From a virus, in the IMG/VR virus record IMGVR_UViG_3300046516_001034, positions 1 through 64,000 of that record: a stretch of DNA of 64,000 nucleotides, one strand, 5' to 3'. Positions 1 through 8,573 of the stretch are shown in pieces. The position numbers and the translations under genes were made by a program. Below the pieces are notes generated by a model, which saw only the letters and a program-made list of their open reading frames with translations, was not told the DNA's origin and made no database searches. How positions within the stretch are numbered: the stretch's first letter is position 1; each line of letters opens with the position of its first letter.

Positions 1-1
1 G

Positions 2-1861
2 AAGCGCAAAGCGGTGGAGCAGGCGAAGATCGCGGAAGATAAGCTGGAAGAACGCTTGGCGCAGGGCGGCTTTTATAACGCCCTCGCTGAGTTCCTCGTC
101 GATATCCCAATGTTCCCTTATGCCGTAATAAAAGGCCCCACGGTACGCATTAAAACACAGGTGAAGTGGACGCGCGACGTGGCTCCTTGGTCGGGAGCGG
201 AAAGCGTCCCCCAGCCCGCTGGTGGAGCGCAAACTTCCAGCACAACTCCCGCCACGCCAGCCATGCCGTCGCTTACTCCGCAGAGTAACCAAGTCGCCCC
301 CGCGCCCATGAGTGGGGGAGCAATGGCTCCCAGCTCTCAGATGGGCATGCCATCCGCGCCCCCTGCCCCCCGAAAAGCGCAGGTCGCCACGCCCCAAGTC
401 GTCGATATACCTATGTTATGTTGGGAGAGGATAAGTCCCTTTGACATCTACTGGACCCCCGGCGTCGCCAACATTGAAGATGCCAACATCATTGAACGAA
501 GCCGCCTCACACGAGCCGACATTAACGACCTTCTTGATCTCCCCGGCTTCAACACCGACGAGGTTCGTGCGGTACTGGACGAGTACGGGCGAGGCGGTCT
601 TGTGGACAACTGGGACGTCACCGACGCCGAGAGAGCAATTCTTGAAGGCCGTGAAGACCCAAGGTTCAACCAATCCGGGCTGATCGCTTGCCTAGAGTTC
701 CAAGGGATGGCGCAGGGGAGATTTCTCCTCGATCTGGGCGTTGACCCGGCGACAATCCCCGACCCAATGCGCGATTACTTCTGCAATGCGTGGCTGATCG
801 GCCGTCACGTCATCAAGGTGCAGTTTAGCCCGTCACCTAGGAAGCGCCACAATTACTACGTCACCTCGTTCGAAAAAGTGCCGGGTAACCCATGTGGCAA
901 TGGTTTGCCCGATCTGCTCGCTGACATATCTTCCGTCGCCAATGCCACATTGCGTGCGCTGGTCAATAACCTATCCATCGCCAGCGGCCCGCAAGTCGTC
1001 GTGAACGATGATAGACTGGGTGATGGCGAGGACGGCGAGCAGATGTACCCGTGGAAACGCTGGCACACCAAAGCTGACCCGTTCGGCAACAACACCGAGA
1101 AAGCGATTGAGTTTTTCAACACCGCCAGTAACTCACAAGAGTTACTTCAGGTGTATCTCGCGTTCTCGAATATGGCCGACGAAACTTCAGCAATTCCTAA
1201 GTTCATGACCGGCACCCCTCCACAGGGGGGCCTCGGCCGTACGGCCAGCGGCCTCTCTATGTTAATGCAGAACAGCAGTAAAATCCTGCAAACCGTCGCC
1301 GCTAACATTGATGGCGACGTGGTTGAGCCAATCCTGAACTCGTTGTTTGATATGGTGATGCTGACCGACGACACTGGCTTGCTCACGGGCGAAGAGAAGA
1401 TCCGGGTGCTGGGGGTGAAAGTCGCCCAGCAGCGCGAAACCCAGCGGGCGCGCCAGCTTGAGTTTCTCCAGATCACTGGCAACCCGATTGATATGAGCAT
1501 CATCGGGCCGAAGGGACGCGCTAAGATCCTGCGTAACGTCGCCACCGAGATCGGCATGCCGGGCGAGGATATCGTGCCGACCGACGACGAGATGGAGCAG
1601 AAAGAGAAACAACAGCAAGTTATGCAGCAGATGGCTGCACAAGGCGCTGCTGGAGGACCGCCGGGCGGAGGTGGCGCGCCACCCGCTGGTCCGCACGGAG
1701 CGCCGCCCGGGGGACAGCCGGGCGGCGCTCCACCGCAACAACCGCAAGTTCCTCCCCGGGCGGGCGCGCTCCCCGGCGCGCCTCCCGGCGCTCCCCAATC
1801 GGCGGGATCGAGCGCTGGCGGGCCGAGAATGAACCTCGTCAATCAGGGCGGCCCAACATGA
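2..1861 (+). CDS. portal protein, 5' truncated by window edge
   Basis: Likely the portal (head-tail connector) ring through which DNA is packaged and ejected. The frame is open to the left edge, so the GTG at 14 is probably internal. About 619 residues are visible. The conserved-looking core includes ERISPFDIYWTPG and, near residue 408, GRTASGLSML, a pattern typical of podoviral portals. Two low-complexity Pro/Gly/Ala/Met segments, at about residues 68-140 and from 540 to the end, are unusual insertions. Place in the gene order (terminase, portal, scaffold, coat) supports the call. Family assignment is by pattern recognition, not a search. Confidence 0.8.
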   Translation, partial: KRKAVEQAKIAEDKLEERLAQGGFYNALAEFLVDIPMFPYAVIKGPTVRIKTQVKWTRDVAPWSGAESVPQPAGGAQTSSTTPATPAMPSLTPQSNQVAPAPMSGGAMAPSSQMGMPSAPPAPRKAQVATPQVVDIPMLCWERISPFDIYWTPGVANIEDANIIERSRLTRADINDLLDLPGFNTDEVRAVLDEYGRGGLVDNWDVTDAERAILEGREDPRFNQSGLIACLEFQGMAQGRFLLDLGVDPATIPDPMRDYFCNAWLIGRHVIKVQFSPSPRKRHNYYVTSFEKVPGNPCGNGLPDLLADISSVANATLRALVNNLSIASGPQVVVNDDRLGDGEDGEQMYPWKRWHTKADPFGNNTEKAIEFFNTASNSQELLQVYLAFSNMADETSAIPKFMTGTPPQGGLGRTASGLSMLMQNSSKILQTVAANIDGDVVEPILNSLFDMVMLTDDTGLLTGEEKIRVLGVKVAQQRETQRARQLEFLQITGNPIDMSIIGPKGRAKILRNVATEIGMPGEDIVPTDDEMEQKEKQQQVMQQMAAQGAAGGPPGGGGAPPAGPHGAPPGGQPGGAPPQQPQVPPRAGALPGAPPGAPQSAGSSAGGPRMNLVNQGGPT

Positions 1862-1907
1862 GCGTGCGCGTTTACGCGAACACGCTAAACGCGAAGGAGT
1901 GTATTCA

Positions 1908-2309
1908 ATGCCGCGAACGCCGGGTATGAAGGGCTCAGGGAGCCTCAAAATGGGAGGTAAGGGAATGAAACCGCCAGCACCCAAAACATCCATGGCAGGC
2001 AAGGGGATCGGCGCTCCCAAGGGTGGCCCGGGCATGGGCGGCATGGGCGCGCCGCCCCCGATGCCGAAAGCTCCAATGGGCGCGGGTCCGGGTATGGCTC
2101 CTCCCATGCCCGGCGGCGCTGGTCCGGGCGCAGGACCGGGCGGCCCGCCGATGCCTCCCCCTCCCGGCGCAGGCGGCGGCATGGGCGGTACTGGTGGGTT
2201 CGCCAAGGGGGGTAGCGTGAGCACTGCGCGGCACGGGCCGGGGAAAGCGGTAAGCTCTTCCAGCGGTGATGCCAAGCCGCGTCACTCACGAGGCGGTAAG
2301 GGAGGTTAG
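1908..2309 (+). CDS. Gly/Pro/Met-rich disordered protein
   Basis: 133 aa starting at ATG 1908, eight bases after AAGGAG; the in-frame GTG at 1899 overlaps that ribosome site and is less likely. Almost entirely Gly, Pro, Met, Ala and Lys, hence probably disordered. The end carries AKGGSV and KPRHSRGGKGG, resembling the tail of the next protein (SKGGVV, KPRYKGVIHKG). Sits directly after the portal gene, so a virion or head-assembly role is possible. No function recognised. Confidence 0.7.
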   Translation: MPRTPGMKGSGSLKMGGKGMKPPAPKTSMAGKGIGAPKGGPGMGGMGAPPPMPKAPMGAGPGMAPPMPGGAGPGAGPGGPPMPPPPGAGGGMGGTGGFAKGGSVSTARHGPGKAVSSSSGDAKPRHSRGGKGG

Positions 2310-2312
2310 GCG

Positions 2313-2895
<583 letters not shown>

Positions 2896-2900
<5 letters not shown>

Positions 2901-2915
2901 CTCACGTGAGTTATC
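2896..2915. repeat. perfect 20-bp palindrome over stop codon
   Basis: GATAACTCAC followed by GTGAGTTATC is a perfect dyad. It contains the TAA stop of the upstream gene, belongs to the TAACTC/GAGTTA palindrome family seen throughout the window, and runs into TTATCCACA (2911-2919), which equals the consensus DnaA box. Confidence 0.8.
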
Positions 2916-2947
2916 CACAGCAACTGGAACTTTTCGAGGAGAGTGAG

Positions 2948-3181
2948 ATGGGTAAAGTTATCAGTGAAGGCAATCGAGGCATTACATTCGCCCAAGGCGG
3001 CACTGGCAAGATGTTCGGCAAGGGGACCGCCGGGCGCGCCGAGAGCGATGTTTCCGGCAAGCAAAGCAACTCCCCTGCCGGTGGCGGCGAGAAATGGGCT
3101 TCTGGCGGGTCGGGCAAGATGTTCGGCAAGGGTTCAGCCAAGAAGGCCGTCCCCGGCCAATCTGGCAAGGACGGCCAGTAA
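2948..3181 (+). CDS. small Gly/Lys-rich protein with internal duplication
   Basis: 77 aa; ATG 2948 lies about seven bases after GAGGAG, preferred over the GTG at 2906. Two copies of a 15-residue unit are visible: FAQGGTGKMFGKGTAG near the N-terminus and WASGGSGKMFGKGSAK near the C-terminus. Small, basic, probably disordered. It closes the first portal-linked gene group, being followed by a strong hairpin. Function not recognised. Confidence 0.7.
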   Translation: MGKVISEGNRGITFAQGGTGKMFGKGTAGRAESDVSGKQSNSPAGGGEKWASGGSGKMFGKGSAKKAVPGQSGKDGQ

Positions 3182-3185
3182 ATTT

Positions 3186-3216
3186 CCCTTGCATACTACG
3201 AAGTAGTATGCAAGGG
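3186..3216 (+). terminator. perfect 14-bp hairpin, terminator-like
   Basis: Left arm 3186-3199 and right arm 3203-3216 pair perfectly around a GAA loop. No U-tract follows, so it could be an RNA-stabilising or processing hairpin rather than an intrinsic terminator. Confidence 0.55.
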
Positions 3217-3282
3217 CTGCTCGTTCCTGATTTGCACATGGTTTGTTCAAATATCGTTCGATTACTCTAGGGAGTAACCCTA

Positions 3283-3810
3283 ATGGCTCTGGCGCTACGC
3301 CCCAAGATCGACTTCAGCAGCAGGCTGGCTGCGCTACGCGCGGTAGGCGAGGATATCGGGCTTCCCGCCAATCAAATCCTTGACCAGAGCGCGGCTAATT
3401 CGTCGCGTACTTACCTCAAGTATATTAACTACTGCCGTACGGCGCTCTCGCTTCCTCTTTATACGAGTATGGATTACACCAAATTTAACTCGGCGCTCAA
3501 TGAGATTGCTGCGGCGGCTGGCACCGCCAAGCCGGAGATTGTAACCAATCCCTTCTATTCGAGCAGCGCTACGCCCCCGGTGCAGGGGAGTGTGTTGACT
3601 TGTACATCAGGGACATGGATCAACGCTGGGGGTGCGACCTATGCTTATCAGCATAAGAAAAACAATACGAATATCGGGACGAACCAAGCTACCTACACGC
3701 TGCTAGTAGGCGATGTTGGTTCAAGCGCCGTGTTCACTTGCACTGTTACAGCGACGACCGGCGCAGGCGCAAGCACTCCCGCCACCAGCAACCCAGTGAG
3801 CGTGCCATGA
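3283..3810 (+). CDS. Ig-like domain protein, possible capsid decoration
   Basis: 175 aa. Residues about 85-175 have the look of a bacterial or phage Ig-like domain: GSVLTCTSGTW, YAYQHKKN, YTLLVGDVGSSAVFTCTV. The N-terminal 80 residues are alpha/beta with no recognised fold. The start follows a dispersed palindrome (3262-3277) that supplies GGGAG. Ig-like domains commonly decorate capsids or fibres and bind cell-surface sugars, so a virion-surface role is inferred. Overlaps the next gene by four bases (ATGA), suggesting translational coupling. Confidence 0.6.
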   Translation: MALALRPKIDFSSRLAALRAVGEDIGLPANQILDQSAANSSRTYLKYINYCRTALSLPLYTSMDYTKFNSALNEIAAAAGTAKPEIVTNPFYSSSATPPVQGSVLTCTSGTWINAGGATYAYQHKKNNTNIGTNQATYTLLVGDVGSSAVFTCTVTATTGAGASTPATSNPVSVP

Positions 3811-3977
3811 GCAAGGAAAAAACAAAGGGCGACGAAGACAAGTTGGCGCGTATCCACCTCGTGTTGAACGAGTATGACGGCGACGAAGCCCTGCGCCGTA
3901 TTCGCGAGGTGTTGTATGGGCCGCCGCGTTTTTCTTCCAACGACGAGATAGAAGAAAGAGAAGATGCCGACGTTTGA
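3807..3977 (+). CDS. small charged protein, unknown
   Basis: 56 aa starting at the ATGA overlap with the preceding stop. Strongly charged (KEKTKGDEDK at the start, EIEEREDADV at the end) with a short helical middle. Overlaps the next gene by 14 bases. No family recognised. Confidence 0.6.
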   Translation: MSKEKTKGDEDKLARIHLVLNEYDGDEALRRIREVLYGPPRFSSNDEIEEREDADV

Positions 3978-4194
3978 CAGCACGTCGGATGATCGCATCG
4001 TCAACAATACGTTGCGTCATCGCTATCGGGTGCTGACCGATCACGAGAAGCAATCGGTGCAGTCGATCAAGGATCGCGGCCTTGAGATGATGGCGACCGT
4101 CGAGGCATGCGTTCCGGTGGGGCGGGAAGCCTCGCTAGCGAGAACTAAGATTGAAGAAGCCGTCATGTGGGCGTGCAAAGGAGTGACCCGGTAA
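3964..4194 (+). CDS. Acb2/Tad1-like hairpin protein, candidate anti-CBASS/anti-Thoeris sponge
   Basis: 76 aa. The pattern HRYRVLTDHEK, then IKDRGLEM, then REASLARTKIEEAVMWA and a short end is the one I associate with the small phage family labelled Acb2/Tad1 hairpin domain. Characterised members form oligomers that bind cyclic (oligo)nucleotide or related signals and so block CBASS or Thoeris defence. Here the match is by recalled pattern only; many members lack experimental data, and ligand binding is inference. It sits in a string of overlapping small genes between Ig-like and exported proteins, so it would be made with the late genes. Confidence 0.65.
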   Translation: MPTFDSTSDDRIVNNTLRHRYRVLTDHEKQSVQSIKDRGLEMMATVEACVPVGREASLARTKIEEAVMWACKGVTR

Positions 4195-4496
4195 TGGACA
4201 AGCCCTCAGAACGCAAGCTCCCGACCAAGAAGCGCGACGGCAGCGACACCGACGAAGACAACATCGTGCGCTTCGGTCCCGGCAACGTGATGGAGCATCT
4301 CCCCTGCATGGGCATGCATGCTTCCAAGGATGTGGTAGGGTTGGATAAGGATCGATTGCTGACTAACAACTACCTGAAGGAAGAACTGCAAAGCAAGGAT
4401 AAGCGCCAGATGAGTGTGCTTGAGATTGCCGCTGAAGAGCTAATGATGCGCGATAGCCCGATGCTTAACATCAGCAAAGCGAAGCGAGTATTCTGA
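4194..4496 (+). CDS. hypothetical protein
   Basis: 100 aa. ATG overlaps the previous stop (TAATG). N-terminus is charged and probably flexible; the middle has HLPCMGMHASKDV and the C-terminal half is helical. Overlaps the next start by one base (TGATG). Tight packing with its neighbours indicates one transcript. No family recognised. Confidence 0.65.
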   Translation: MDKPSERKLPTKKRDGSDTDEDNIVRFGPGNVMEHLPCMGMHASKDVVGLDKDRLLTNNYLKEELQSKDKRQMSVLEIAAEELMMRDSPMLNISKAKRVF

Positions 4497-4801
4497 TGAG
4501 AAAATTAACGTTAGCGCTGCTGGCGCTATTCGTTGCCTTTCCAGCGTTGGCGGCGACGACCAAGGTAACGTTGAACTCTACGACGTGGACCGATCTGGGG
4601 GTAGGACCGGCGATAGTCGCAGGCAGTGGCGCAGTAGTGTTCTCGGTTGATAGCACAACGCCGACGATAGCCGTTGGAACTGGGTTTCCGATGGGGGCTG
4701 GTACTGTGTGCCTGAATACAACTTTGCACGTTTACGCTATGGCGGTAGCGGGGAATACGTTTCCAGCTTTCGTGTTCGTTTCACCCATTGTGGGATGCTG
4801 A
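4496..4801 (+). CDS. small exported protein
   Basis: 101 aa with a clear Sec signal peptide (MRKLTLALLALFVAFPALA, cleavage about residue 19-20). The mature part is short, Thr/Val/Gly-rich and beta-like, with two cysteines near its end. Overlaps the next gene by one base. First of three consecutive genes coding for exported products. Function unknown. Confidence 0.65.
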   Translation: MRKLTLALLALFVAFPALAATTKVTLNSTTWTDLGVGPAIVAGSGAVVFSVDSTTPTIAVGTGFPMGAGTVCLNTTLHVYAMAVAGNTFPAFVFVSPIVGC

Positions 4802-6576
4802 TGCGCTTAGGGCGTACATTACTTCTAAGCGTCGCGCTTGGGTTACTCTCGGGAGTTACTCAGGCGCAAACGCCGTCGCCTGCCCAGTTGGGGTTGGTGA
4901 TTGCTACGCCTAACGTTGTGCAGGTTCTCGATAGCTCGCAGAATTGGGCGACGATTGGCACGGTTGACCCGACGACGCATACGTTTACGGTGGTGGGCGG
5001 CGGCAGCAACGTCACAAGTTTTAATACTCGCACTGGCGCAGTGACATTAAATTCCGGCGATGTGACTGGGGCGTTGGGGTTTACGCCGTACAACAACACC
5101 AATCCAGCGAATTATATCACCGCAGCGGGTGCGCCAGTACAATCAGTCGCTACTCGCACGGGCGCAGTGACGCTTACACACAGCGATATCACCGATTGGG
5201 CGGCGACACTTTTGCCATATGCGCTGCTCAATTCGCCCGCGTTCACTGGCACGCCTACTGCGCCTACGCCTTCACCCGGCGACAGTAGCACGAAACTTGC
5301 TACGACGGCGTTTGTTGGCGCAGCGGTTACAGCGGGTGGATATACGCTTCCTACCGCTTCTACCACAGTGCTTGGCGGCGTGAAGGTTGACGGGTCAACG
5401 ATCAATATCTCGGGAGGTGTGATATCGGGAGCGCCGAGCGGGATCACCGCAAACTCGACGGCGACGAGTGGGTTCGCCGCTGGGCAGATTGCTTATAGCG
5501 ACGGGTCAAAGATACAAGCGTCTGGTAACCCAGAAGCAGCTTTAGAGTTGGGTTCTTCGGGATGGCTTATTCCGCCGGGAATAGCGGGAGCGAACTGGAT
5601 TGCTTTTTCCGGCAATAACAATATGGGCGGGTCGAGCGCCGCCATTAATATAAATGGAATTATGAATGTTTTTACTGGATTTGGCGTGGGGGTATATGGG
5701 GTAGGGGCTGCAAGTGTATTTTATAGCGCCGCTGGGACTGCTATTGCCGCTATTTATGATCAAGCTAATGCTTTGATCCCGATGCAATTACAAGTTGCTA
5801 ATAGTTTTAATGGTCCGAATAGCGAGTGGGCTGCAATAGATTGGCAAACAGTTCCCAACACGTTAACTATTGGCGCGCAGAAAAGCGGCACTGGGATAGT
5901 GCGTCCAGTTAACCTCGTTGGCTCTTCTATATCTATTAATGGCGCTGCGCCTAACACCAATGGCGGCATTGGCACCGCATCGACGAGTTCTATTGTTGCT
6001 GGCGCTATCAACACGGGTGGGGGCAGTGGCGTTGCTCCGGTGGGCTTGGCCGATGTTGCAGCCGGGTCATATCTAAAATCCAATGGCGTAACCACGATAC
6101 CGGCTTGGCAAGCGTTCGGCGCAAACGTGCAAACAGCGCTTGGAGTTGCTGCCGGAGCGACGGGTTCAGTAGCGCTGCAATCGGGCGCGATCACTACTGG
6201 CGATCTTGTCAAATGGAGCGGTGCGACCGGCGTTTCGGATGCGGGTGTAACTCCTACAGCAAGTGGGTTTATTTCTAACGGAACACAACCTACCATTACG
6301 GGCTCAGGCGGTACCTGCGCAACGACGACCAAGGTAGGCGGGGCGACGGCGGGGACGGTGGTTCTTTCGGGGGTTTGTGCAACAACCAACACCATTGCAT
6401 GGACCGGCATGCCGACAGCGCCTAATGGTTGGGCTTGTGATGCTCAAGATCGTACAACTCGTACGGCCGGTCCTTTCAGCGTGAGTGCTTCAACGACAAC
6501 TGGTTTCACTATTACTATGGGCGCGACGAGCAGTGTCGCCGCTGATGTTCTCCAATGGAAATGTCAAGGATACTGA
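4801..6576 (+). CDS. tail-fibre-like protein with N-terminal signal peptide
   Basis: 591 aa. After a signal peptide (about residues 1-22, ending GVTQAQ), there are classic phage tail-fibre repeats: SFNTRTGAVTLNSGDVTGAL, VATRTGAVTLTHSDITDW and SPAFTGTPTAPTPSPGDSS with KLATTAFV. The rest is Gly/Ser/Thr-rich beta structure. A signal peptide on a fibre is unexpected because virion fibres assemble in the cytoplasm. The protein may be exported to coat the host surface, or the segment may serve as a hydrophobic anchor. Start chosen at ATG 4801, overlapping the upstream TGA. Confidence 0.65.
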   Translation: MRLGRTLLLSVALGLLSGVTQAQTPSPAQLGLVIATPNVVQVLDSSQNWATIGTVDPTTHTFTVVGGGSNVTSFNTRTGAVTLNSGDVTGALGFTPYNNTNPANYITAAGAPVQSVATRTGAVTLTHSDITDWAATLLPYALLNSPAFTGTPTAPTPSPGDSSTKLATTAFVGAAVTAGGYTLPTASTTVLGGVKVDGSTINISGGVISGAPSGITANSTATSGFAAGQIAYSDGSKIQASGNPEAALELGSSGWLIPPGIAGANWIAFSGNNNMGGSSAAININGIMNVFTGFGVGVYGVGAASVFYSAAGTAIAAIYDQANALIPMQLQVANSFNGPNSEWAAIDWQTVPNTLTIGAQKSGTGIVRPVNLVGSSISINGAAPNTNGGIGTASTSSIVAGAINTGGGSGVAPVGLADVAAGSYLKSNGVTTIPAWQAFGANVQTALGVAAGATGSVALQSGAITTGDLVKWSGATGVSDAGVTPTASGFISNGTQPTITGSGGTCATTTKVGGATAGTVVLSGVCATTNTIAWTGMPTAPNGWACDAQDRTTRTAGPFSVSASTTTGFTITMGATSSVAADVLQWKCQGY

Positions 6577-6577
6577 T

Positions 6578-7009
6578 ATGAAACGCGCTCTCTTGGCTGC
6601 TCTTTTTCTTCTACCTACTCCCGTACTGGCGCAAACCACGATAACGGTGAGCGTAGGCAACGTCTCTGAAAAATGGGATATGACTGCTGATGACCAAGCT
6701 AAATTTGAAGCGTGGGTACAGTGGACTTATAAATGTGGCGCATCGCCAGTTGTAATGGGTAATCCGGCAATGCCGCCTCCGGCTCCGCGACAAGATTGCA
6801 CACCGCTTACTCTTGGGGAGAGCGAAACGTTGTGGGCCAAGGGAATGCTGCAAGGCACCGCCGACAACGTGACAAAATATCAGAATGCGATTGTGTCGGC
6901 AGCGGCGGTTTCACAGGCGAAACCAATCGGTTTTCAGATGAATGGACCAGCAAAGGAACCAAAGAAGGGACCGCCGCCGGGACCGCCGCCGGATGCAACG
7001 AAGAAATGA
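6578..7009 (+). CDS. exported protein with proline-rich tail
   Basis: 143 aa; signal peptide MKRALLAALFLLPTPVLA then a compact domain with two cysteines, and a basic Pro/Lys-rich end (KKGPPPGPPPDATKK). Starts one base after the previous stop and overlaps the next gene by four bases. The third exported product in a row. No family recognised; periplasmic location inferred. Confidence 0.65.
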   Translation: MKRALLAALFLLPTPVLAQTTITVSVGNVSEKWDMTADDQAKFEAWVQWTYKCGASPVVMGNPAMPPPAPRQDCTPLTLGESETLWAKGMLQGTADNVTKYQNAIVSAAAVSQAKPIGFQMNGPAKEPKKGPPPGPPPDATKK

Positions 7010-7242
7010 GTGAGGCGCGTAATGAATATATTCGTACGTTGTTCACGCTCAGTAAGAGTGACCCGGCGGCGTGGGAGAATTTCTTAGTGGCGTACGGTAA
7101 CTATGTGACGGCGGAACTGGAGAGATCGTTGAGCATACCGCTTGGCGAAGCACAAATGGCCTTGGGGATGGCGCGACAACTGGTAGCTCTTCGGAACGAT
7201 TTTCGTGATATCCAGCAGTTGATGCTGAAGGTGAAAAAGTAA
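7006..7242 (+). CDS. small helical protein
   Basis: 78 aa, beginning at an ATGA overlap. Mainly helical with a regular Leu pattern (VTAELERSLSIPLGEAQMAL). Lies directly before the scaffold gene with no gap, so it probably belongs to the head-assembly transcript. Function unknown. Confidence 0.6.
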   Translation: MSEARNEYIRTLFTLSKSDPAAWENFLVAYGNYVTAELERSLSIPLGEAQMALGMARQLVALRNDFRDIQQLMLKVKK

Positions 7243-8397
7243 ATGGCTACGACGATCCAAGGACATGAAGCGGTTGGCGGCGCAACCAAGCGTGGTCCGC
7301 CCGATACTAGTGTGAAAGTTCCTGATGGGGTGAAAGCCGCCGCCGAGCGCGCCGATGCTCTCGTCAAGCAGGCGGCGGAAGCGAAAGCCAACGCCCCTGC
7401 TGGCGCTGACCAACCGATTGGCGCGTCGCTGAAGCCCCCCGCCGAGCGCGTTCCTACGGGCGTGGTGACGGCGAACTTCGACCCGAACGATCCCAATCCG
7501 CCGCGTGACGTGCCGAGCGCGCCACAAGCGGCTCCTCCAGCGGCCCCTCAACCGCAAACTCAAGAAGACTGGGAGCATCAGTTTAAGTCGCTCAAGGGGC
7601 GCTACGACCGCGACAGCGAAGACAAACGCAATATGTCGCGGCAGTTGCAGGAAACACAAAGACTTTTAGCGTCGCTCTCGGTTGCTCCATCAACCCCCCC
7701 AAACGGAGCAGGCGAGGGGTCGGGGGTGCGGTTCGCCGCGCCTCCGCCTCCCGGCAGGAAGATCACCCCACAAGAAGTGACCGAGTACGGCAACGAGCTT
7801 CTCGATGTGGTTGCGCGCCGCGCGCAAGAGGTAACCGAGCCGGTTCTGGCGCAAGTGATCAGCGAACTCAACCAGCTTAAGCGCTCCGTAGGCGGGGTGC
7901 AAAACACTGTCGAGTACGACGCCCGCGTAAGGATGTACGAGGACTTGGCGCACGACGTGCCGAACTGGGATCAGATTAACAACTCTGCGCAGTTCGCTCA
8001 GTGGCTGGACCAACCCGATCCGATCTCCGGCGCGATGCGCAGGAACCTCCTCAATATGGCGCATAACGGCAATCTAGCGGGGCGGGTGATTGCGATCTTC
8101 CGTGGGTTCCTTAATGATATGGGTTACTCTCAGAGTAACGGCGGTGCCCCCGCCAATGGCGCAGGCAACGGCGCTGCGGCTCCCCAGCGGGTTGATCTTG
8201 CGGCGTACGCCGCGCCGGGGAAGATGAAGCCCGGCGGCACCGAGGTGCCGGGAGAAAAGCCGATCTTCAACGCGGTGGATATCCCAGCTTTCTACCGGGA
8301 CAAAACCGCTGGCAAGTATGCTGGCCGTGAGGCCGAGATGAACGCGCTTGAGGCAGCGTTGTTCGAAGCAGGGAGGGAAGGTAGAATAAGACGTTGA
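7243..8397 (+). CDS. putative scaffolding protein
   Basis: 384 aa, Ala/Pro/charge-rich, soluble, with a coiled-coil-like stretch about residues 103-150 (SLKGRYDRDSEDKR, QLQETQRLL) and a helical C-terminus. Scaffolds guide coat assembly and leave the capsid before packaging. Composition, length and position immediately before the major capsid gene fit that role; sequence alone is not diagnostic. A perfect GTTACTC/GAGTAAC palindrome (8123-8139) sits inside the gene. Confidence 0.65.
   Translation: MATTIQGHEAVGGATKRGPPDTSVKVPDGVKAAAERADALVKQAAEAKANAPAGADQPIGASLKPPAERVPTGVVTANFDPNDPNPPRDVPSAPQAAPPAAPQPQTQEDWEHQFKSLKGRYDRDSEDKRNMSRQLQETQRLLASLSVAPSTPPNGAGEGSGVRFAAPPPPGRKITPQEVTEYGNELLDVVARRAQEVTEPVLAQVISELNQLKRSVGGVQNTVEYDARVRMYEDLAHDVPNWDQINNSAQFAQWLDQPDPISGAMRRNLLNMAHNGNLAGRVIAIFRGFLNDMGYSQSNGGAPANGAGNGAAAPQRVDLAAYAAPGKMKPGGTEVPGEKPIFNAVDIPAFYRDKTAGKYAGREAEMNALEAALFEAGREGRIRR
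8123..8139. repeat. dispersed palindrome, intragenic
   Basis: GTTACTC-TCA-GAGTAAC, perfect arms of seven, inside the scaffold gene. Confidence 0.85.
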
Positions 8398-8451
8398 CGA
8401 GTAAAAAATAGTGTGGTAAGTATTTCCTGTTTGGCAGTTTTGATATTCTGG

Positions 8452-8570
8452 CTCTTGTGGCCCCAGCCCTAACACGCTGGCGCACAAGAGAGCGAAGCCG
8501 AGCCTGAGAGTTTTCTCCGCTCGTTGTTGCCGATTAACGTCGTAACAACGGTCATGCAAAAGGAGAAAAC
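8452..8570 (+). promoter_or_regulatory. structured leader of the major capsid gene
   Basis: Two hairpins fill the 176-base gap before the capsid gene. Hairpin one: CTCTTGTG (8452-8459) with CACAAGAG (8483-8490), and an inner CCAGC/GCTGG. Hairpin two: GTTTTCTCC (8510-8518) pairs with GGAGAAAAC (8562-8570), which contains the capsid ribosome binding site, around an inner CGTTGTT/AACAACG stem. The second hairpin could hide the ribosome site or protect the transcript end. No convincing promoter was seen here. Confidence 0.55.
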
Positions 8571-8573
8571 ATC

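Noticed and set aside
1147-1842. Reverse Cys/Pro/Gly-rich ORF of 231 aa
   Set aside because: Mirror of the portal gene in a GC-rich, low-complexity part; no ribosome site or sensible composition.
1262-2275. Reverse Pro/Gly/Ala ORF of 337 aa
   Set aside because: Shadow of Gly/Pro-rich forward genes; composition mirrors codons of the opposite strand.
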